Assembly (NCBI GenBank): GCA_030737835.1
Contig: JAUJYN010000017.1
Span: forward strand, 3,410,001 to 3,474,000
Length of the DNA: 64,000 bases
Source of the DNA: Acorus gramineus
Lineage: Eukaryota > Streptophyta > Magnoliopsida > Acorales > Acoraceae
Reading direction: 5' to 3'
Part shown: one piece after another, positions 58,307-64,000 of the stretch
Layout of the letters: every line of letters begins with the position of its first letter
How positions within the stretch are numbered: the first letter of the stretch is position 1
Program-made: the position numbers and the translations under genes
Notes under the pieces: model-generated
What the model was told of the DNA's origin: nothing
The model's database searches: none
What the model saw: the letters and a program-made list of their open reading frames with translations, nothing else

Positions 58307-59507
58307 CTAGGAAGGGAAGAGATGCGGATACGCGTCACGCAAGGCGTCCCCGAGCTCCCAAATGGCCTCGGCACCGGAACGGTGCTGCCATCGCACCTTG
58401 ACCAACTGGACGGTCTTGGTGCGGAGCCCTTTCTCGCGGTGGTCCAGGATCTCAATCGGCTGCTCAACGAATGACAAGCCTGGCTCAAAAACGAGGGGCT
58501 CGGACGGGATGACGTGAGCAGGATCGTGGGCATATCGCCTTAGCTGCGAGACATGGAAGACGTCATGGGCCCGAGCCAACTGTGGGGGCAGAGCTATGCG
58601 ATAGGCCACTTCCCCAACTCGCTCGAGGATGAGGAACGGCCCAAAGAAAAGCGGACTCAGTTGCCCCGCACACCCAAACGAAAGATGCCCTTCACCGGGG
58701 ACACCTCCAAGAAGACATGGTCACCAACCTCGAAGGTGAGCTCACGGCGACGACGGTCGGCGTAGCACTTCTGACGACTCTGAGCGACTCGGATATGCTC
58801 GCGATCGTCTTCACCATCTCTGAGGTCTGGTGAACGATCTCCGGTCCCTCCAACTGGCGCTCTCCGACCTCATCCCAACGCAGGGGGGACCTGCAGCTGC
58901 GGCCATAGAGTGCCTCGTAAGGAGCCATCCGGATGCTCGAGTGGTAGCTGTTGTTGTAGGCAAACTCCACCAACGGAAGGTGCCTCTCCCAACTGCCCCC
59001 AAAAATCGAGAACACAGCGCGCAGCATGTCCTCAAGAGTCTGGATCGTCCTCTCCGACTGGCCGTCCGTCTGCGGATGAAACGCTGTACTGAAATGGAGG
59101 TTCGTACCAAGGGCGTGCTGGAGGCTACGCCAGAACCTCGAAGTAAAACGCGTGTCTCGATCGAAAATGATGCTGACGGGAGTGCCATGGAGACGAACAA
59201 TCTCGGAGACAAATAACTGCGCCAGGGTGTCCAGAGAATCGGTGAGTCGGATGGGGAGGAAATGAGCAGACTTCGTCAGCCGGTCGACGATCACCCAGAT
59301 GGCATCGCGACCCGAACGTGACCTCGGCAAACCCGAGACGAAGTCCATGGTGATCTGCTCCCACTTCCACTGAGGAATCTCAATGGACTACCGCTTCCCC
59401 GCAGGCGCTGATGCTCCGACTTCACCCGCTGGCATACTAGGCATCGGGCAACGAAACGGCAAGATCCGTCTTCATCCCGCGCCACCAGTAGCCACGACGA
59501 AGGCCCC
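58307..59507 (-). pseudogene. Integrase and chromodomain of module I
   Basis: Same structure as module H: zinc-finger half near 59490, MDF near 59345, FDRDTRF in place of SDRDARF near 59160, DGQSER near 59070, chromodomain near 58450, TAG at 58307. The Ser-to-Phe change next to the second catalytic Asp, frameshifts near 59395-59460, 59010, 58805 and 58660, and loss of RT make it inactive. Confidence 0.86.
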
Positions 59508-60790
59508 TCAAACTGGCGCTCCACAACCGTCCCAACACAAGGGAGGTATGAAACTGCGCCTGTAGAGTGCCCTTCGCAGATCCATCTGGGTGCTCGAATG
59601 GCAGTCGCTTGCAGGCATACCCCAACAAATGGGTGGTGCCTCACCCAACTGCCCTCATTATCGAACACGCAGCACATAGCATGTCCTCCATGGTCCGAAT
59701 CATCCTCATTGACTGGCTGTCCATCGGCGATGAAACGCTATACTTAAATGGAGGCTCGCGCCAAAGGCTGCGCCACAACCTCAAAGTAACCCTCGCGTCT
59801 CAACCGAAAATAGCGCCGACTGGAGTGCCATGAAGACGAACAATCGAGAAGGTGAAAACCCACGTCAAGGCGTCCAGAGACTCGATCAGTCTGATAGGGA
59901 GGGAATCGCGGACTTAGTCAGTCGGTCAATGATCACCCAGACGGCGTCGTGACCCGAACGTGACATTAACGAGTCTGCAACAATCCCTGACAACCCACTC
60001 TCACGTCCACTGAGGAATCTCGATGGACTGACGCTTTTCACGCGATGGAGAATTTTGAACTTTGCCCTAGGGCATGCCAACCTGGGGAAACAAGGTCACC
60101 CACATCATCTTATCATCACACCACAGCAACTCAACAAAGACTACCCCAAAGTAGTCCTCGGAAACCCAATAAAACTTTCGAGATCCACGAAGGCATCTGG
60201 CCCATTCGTCAACCCCGACGGCAGTACTTAAAACTCGTAGTGCCCGAACGGTCACGAAAGGCCATCTACGGGATGTTCAACTCTCGGATCTCCAGCTTGT
60301 GGTACCCTTGTGCGAAGATCGATCTAACAGCAAACACTCGCTCTCAGAGCTGGTCAAATAGATCATCGATTCGCGGCAAAAGGTATTTGATCTTCTACCT
60401 CCACGGAGAGATCAAAACAACACCACCAACAATTAAGTTCAGATTCTGCTCCTCGAGCATGGCTGGCGCTCATGAGAACACTTACACACTAGGTAAGCCG
60501 CTCAACCGCACTTAATCCACAAGACACGCAATAAGGGGTCGTCGAACCTCGACAACGCCTATGCGACGTCATCTATCTGATAGGCGGTTGAGTCCCATCA
60601 CGAACACTAGCATCGCGTCTCCTTATTCGCGGCCAATGTGGGGCAAACGCGACAGTATCCATAACTGTGCTTACATGCCACCAGAGATAGGCCGCTCATC
60701 ACAACCATTGGAACTCCGGCATCCTGCACTCCATGGGCAGATTCATCACGGGGAGTCCACGCTCTCCTCATCATTTAGCAGCACTCACCC
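59508..60790 (-). pseudogene. Decayed second integrase and rearranged interior of module I
   Basis: 59508-60045 parallels the decayed integrase copy of H. 60170-60400 parallels its decayed RT. 60400-60790 parallels the unrecognised block, up to GCAGCACTCACCC, where LTR J begins at 60791. Differences from H are small, so this is the same non-autonomous lineage. The rest of the module is not in the window. Confidence 0.78.
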
Positions 60791-61051
60791 TGTTATATAT
60801 GTGTCACTTTTAGCCTGCTGGTAACCGTTAGAGCGTTCTGGCAGTTTTTCGTTTTTTTTCGGTTTCGATCAGAACCGCTAATTTTTGGACTGTTAGCTAT
60901 CGTCCTGAGTTAGAGGACTCCGATTGGAAATCTAACTGCATATTTGGTGTCCTGGTGCCATTTTAGGTCTCTCACAAAAATTTCATCGAATTCCGGCAAC
61001 GTTTCCAAAATTTTGCAGTTCCAGGGCGTATCCGGGTTTTTAAGTGACTTG

Positions 61052-61060
61052 CTATATAAG
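61052..61060 (+). promoter_or_regulatory. TATA box in LTR J
   Basis: CTATATAAG, about 260 nt inside the LTR. It lies about 35 nt upstream of ACTATTCATCATC, a motif also found at the presumed start region of A (TATTCATCATC near 2010). Confidence 0.6.
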
Positions 61061-62835
61061 TGAGATCTAATTTTTGTTTGGCACTATTCATCATCCCTAC
61101 CAAATGAGTTTTCTCTCTCCCCTCTCTCAATTTCTTTGATTTGAGCCCCTTAGAGCCCTCAAACCCAAAAACCTAAAGCATAGGAAGTGTAGATCGGGTC
61201 CCGGTGCTTTCAAATCCGGATTCCGGTGAGTTTTGCCACTTCTCCCCCCCTCTTTTCTCCTCTGTTTTGGGCCATTTCGAGGGCCAAGAGAGATCCGGGC
61301 GTTGGAAGCCTTTTGGGAGAGGTTTCAGTGCGCGGAGAGCAACCGGACATCTCTTCCTCCCCCTTGGTAAGCTCTTTTTCCTCTTTTTTGGCTTAGATGT
61401 ATGTTAGGAAGGGGGTTTTGGGGTTGGGTGGTGGTCGGCGGCTGTGGGTGGCTGTCGGAGGTGGTTGGGGGCGGTCGGAGGCCGTCGGAGGCCGAAGGAT
61501 GGGTGGTGGAGGTGCTCGGGCATGGGGGTTGCAGTCCCGGGCAGCAGGTAGCGCTCAGGCGGACGCAGCAGGCGTGCAGCGGCAGGGCGCACGCGCGCGT
61601 GCGCGCGGACGTGCCCAGCGGGCGTGCGCTCGGGATGGCTATGGGCGTGCTGGGTGCTGGGCGTGCTGGGCACGCTGGGTAGGCTGGCAGGGTTAGCTCG
61701 GGTAGGCTGGGAGCAGGCGCACCAGTTTGCCGGGCGCGCGAGCGCGTGCGCGCGGGCGTGCGCTCGGGGGGTGCAGGGGGAGGCATGCGAGTAGGCTGGC
61801 TACGGGCTGTGCGAGCAGGGCAGGCCGGCTGGGCAGGCTATGCTCGGGAAGCTGGCAGGGGGTGCTCAGGCATCAGGCAGGCAGTACCCAGGTGTGCAGG
61901 CGAGCGGTGCTCGGGCCACTCGGTGATGCGCGCAGGCAGGCAGCGCGGGCAGCAGCGCGGGCAGGCTCGCAGGCGCGCTGGGCGCGTGTTGCGCGGGCGA
62001 GCGCGTGGGCACTGGGTGAGGGTCCCGGGTGCTGGGCGCTGAGCGCTGGGAGCAGGTCGCGGATGCTGGGCGCAGGGCAGAGGCGCAGAGTGCGCGCGGG
62101 GCGGAGCTAGGGGTGCGCGCGGGGTGCGCGCGAGGCGAGGCGCTGGGCGTGCGGGGCGTGCGGTGTGCTCGCGTGGTACGCGCGGGGGCGTGCGGGGTGC
62201 GCGCGGGCTGCTGCGGCGGGGCGCAGTGGGCGCGCGGTGCACCCGGGTGGCTCGACAGGCTGTCCGGGCGTGCGGGCTGAGTTCGGCAGGGCGCCTTGGC
62301 GTGCGGGCCGGGACTCGGCTGTGCGCCCGAGGCGGGTGGCCATGCGTGCGGCTGCCCGGTGGGTTCGGGAGTGAGTCGGGATGCTCGGATACGCGTGCGT
62401 ACGGGCCGTATGTACGTTTGTCCGAGTGGTGGGTATTTTAGAGTATTTTGATGTATTTATGTATTTTACTCACCGTATAAATGCCTGTCTTGCAGATCTT
62501 GGCGGACGGTCGCGCGACGACCCGGATTCCGGTGAGTGGGACAATCCAACCCAGTAGAGAGGCGTTATACGCATTTGGGCGTATACCGACCTCTCCTGGG
62601 GCACCATGGATTTATATTAACTGGTTGTAAAGTGTATTTCATGCGAGCATGATTTAAATGTAGAATGCATGTTACCCTAGACTTGTATGTTAGGGACTTG
62701 CACCCTTAGGATATGTGTATGAGCCATGCATCATGCCCCCCTGTTCTCATGCTAGGAAGCCTTGGCCTATGCATGTGTCCTACTAGTTTATTTATTAAAT
62801 TAAATGCTAGTATATGTTAATTGCATGCTTTAGAT

Positions 62836-63221
62836 AATATTATAGGGAGGGGCCTTGCGAGGTCAACATTGAGACCCGGGTTAGGGTACTCCGTGTTCCT
62901 TGTTTGGTTGTCGGGATGTCCTGTATCGGGACCTCATGCTGCCCTCCCAAGGTTCTTGTCCCAATAATATTATATCTCTAGTTGATAATTAATGATTTAC
63001 CCCTTGTATGATTATTAGCATCTTAGTGAATATTATAGGGGAGGGGCCTCGCGAGGACAGCGGTGAGACCCGGGCTAGGGTACTCCATGTTCCTTGTTTG
63101 GTTGTCGGGGTGTCCTATATCGGGAACTCACGCTGCCCTCCCAAGTTTCTTTCCCCCAATGATATTCCACCCTTGCTATTATTGTACATGTTCCCCGCAT
63201 CTTGGTTATGCGCCCTGGAGG
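62836..63221. repeat. 193-bp tandem duplication in LTR J
   Basis: AATATTATAGG starts at 62836 and again at 63029, each followed by GGGGCC...GACCCGGG...TTCCTTGTTTGGTTGTCGGG. The first unit has GAGGTCAACATTGAGACC, as in D-type LTRs. The second has GAGGACAGCGGTGAGACC, as in B-type LTRs. Confidence 0.82.
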
Positions 63222-64000
63222 AATTCTGAGGAATTCAGAACATTAGAGTCGTTGATGTGTGTAGTCGGCGGATCCAAGTGGATCATGTGCGTATGGATAG
63301 GCTGTTCTGTCCCCTTCGTTGGATTTGGTAGAGGCTGCCCCAGCGTTAGAAAGGCCGTCCCTTCCAAGGGTTCCCATCAGTAGGCGCCTCCTGATTTTGG
63401 TTTCGGACTGTGCTGAAGTTGTGGGTGAGGGCTCCCATCAGTAGGCACCTCCTGATTTGGTTTCGGACTGTGCTGAATGTGGGAGTAGACCAAGCGGCCT
63501 ACAGAGTGGAGGAGAGACTATCGGTGGACCAAGGGTGACCAACAGCCTAGTCAGTCCCAAAATCCTATGTCACCCGTGGCAGGGTAAGGGAGAGGGTGTA
63601 GTGGGTTGGCGAGTAGCGACCTGCTGGTTTTGTGATTGGATGATTATCAGTCCCAAAATCCTATGTCACCCATTGAAGGGTGAGGGTGAGGGCGTAGTGG
63701 GTTGGCGGTTGAGCGACCCACTGGTTTGACTATTTGTTACCATTTTGTGGTTGTTAATAAGGGATTGTGGGTTATAAAGATTGAATTGTGGTCAATATTG
63801 TCTGTGATGCATGGGTTGTGCTGTTCACTGAGCGTGTGGCTCACCCCTCGCATATGTTTTTCCCCAGTTGTCACTGAGCTGGAGCCGGAGGAGCAGTTGG
63901 AGCCTTCCGAGGGATTCCTTCAGTAGCGGAGCAGCGCTACGTCCTGCGAGTGCCAGAGGCTATCAGCATCCCTTCTTGACTGTATGTATTTTATTTCCGT

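Larger units (their letters stand above)
60791..64000 (+). repeat. LTR J, + strand, running off the window
   Basis: Starts TGTTATATATGTGTCAC and follows the LTR order: TATA at 61052-61060, donor-like CTTG/GTAAGC at 61367, CpG tract at about 61560-62400, CTTGCAG acceptor ending 62495, 36-nt block 62496-62531, GTGAGT donor, quadruplex/hairpin units near 63575-63725, CCCCAG acceptor ending 63867, third block to the window end. It is inserted in module I in the opposite orientation. It is either a solo LTR or one end of an element continuing to the right. A candidate TSD is CACCC (60786-60790). Confidence 0.92.

Noticed and set aside
1-64000. tRNA, rRNA or other RNA genes
   Set aside because: I saw no cloverleaf-like A/B box pairs or rRNA-like sequence. 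The only tRNA-related matches are the 12-nt primer binding sites.
60791-64000. Calling LTR J a complete element end with TSD
   Set aside because: Only one boundary is in the window, so solo LTR and full element cannot be told apart and the TSD is unverified.

Overview
The window is plant nuclear DNA made almost entirely of nested and tandemly joined LTR retrotransposons. Nothing in it looks bacterial or viral in layout. The polyproteins are Ty3/gypsy chromoviruses of the Tekay (Del) type: DSGAT protease, FIDD reverse transcriptase, H2C2 and DDE integrase, and a C-terminal chromodomain. They use an initiator-Met-tRNA primer site (TGGTATCAGAGC) and have unusually long LTRs of 2.6-3.4 kb that run from TGTTATATATGTGTCAC to GGGGCGTGACA. 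A flowering plant is certain from this content. A monocot is possible but I cannot show it.

Layout. 1-4115: 3' end of a + strand element (A; pol, then 3' LTR). 4116-5377: remnant of a different, non-chromovirus gypsy element (K, minus strand). 5378-9369: AT-rich older DNA with a fold-back element and a decayed FAR1/MULE-type transposase gene (+). 9375-19177: complete element B (minus, TSD TGACA), which keeps an intact gag but has lost RT and integrase. 19178-20083: older DNA resumes with the decayed C-terminal part of a Ulp1-type cysteine protease gene (minus). 20084-60790: a minus-strand chain in which element C (its right LTR split by the young nested element D, TSD ATGAC) is followed by two head-to-tail LTR units joined through primer-binding sites (E, F), then by LTR-internal-LTR-internal-LTR-internal modules (G, H, I) that share LTRs. 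60791-64000: + strand LTR of the same superfamily (J) inserted in module I and running off the window.

How the parts work together. D is the closest to an autonomous element and carries only a handful of frame breaks. B, H and I are deleted or rearranged derivatives that keep LTRs, PBS and PPT and so could have been moved in trans by D-like copies. Removing B places the transposase and Ulp1 remnants next to each other and convergent, as expected of a Ulp1-carrying Mutator-like element.

The most unusual signal lies inside the LTRs. Every copy I could read through keeps a 5' splice-donor-like site, a CpG-rich Z-DNA-prone stretch, a 36-nt exon-like block bounded by CAG and GTGAGT, a G-quadruplex/hairpin minisatellite whose hairpin stem shows compensatory changes, and a third exon-like block with a conserved short reading frame. 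All identity and boundary statements are by eye; no alignments or searches were run.
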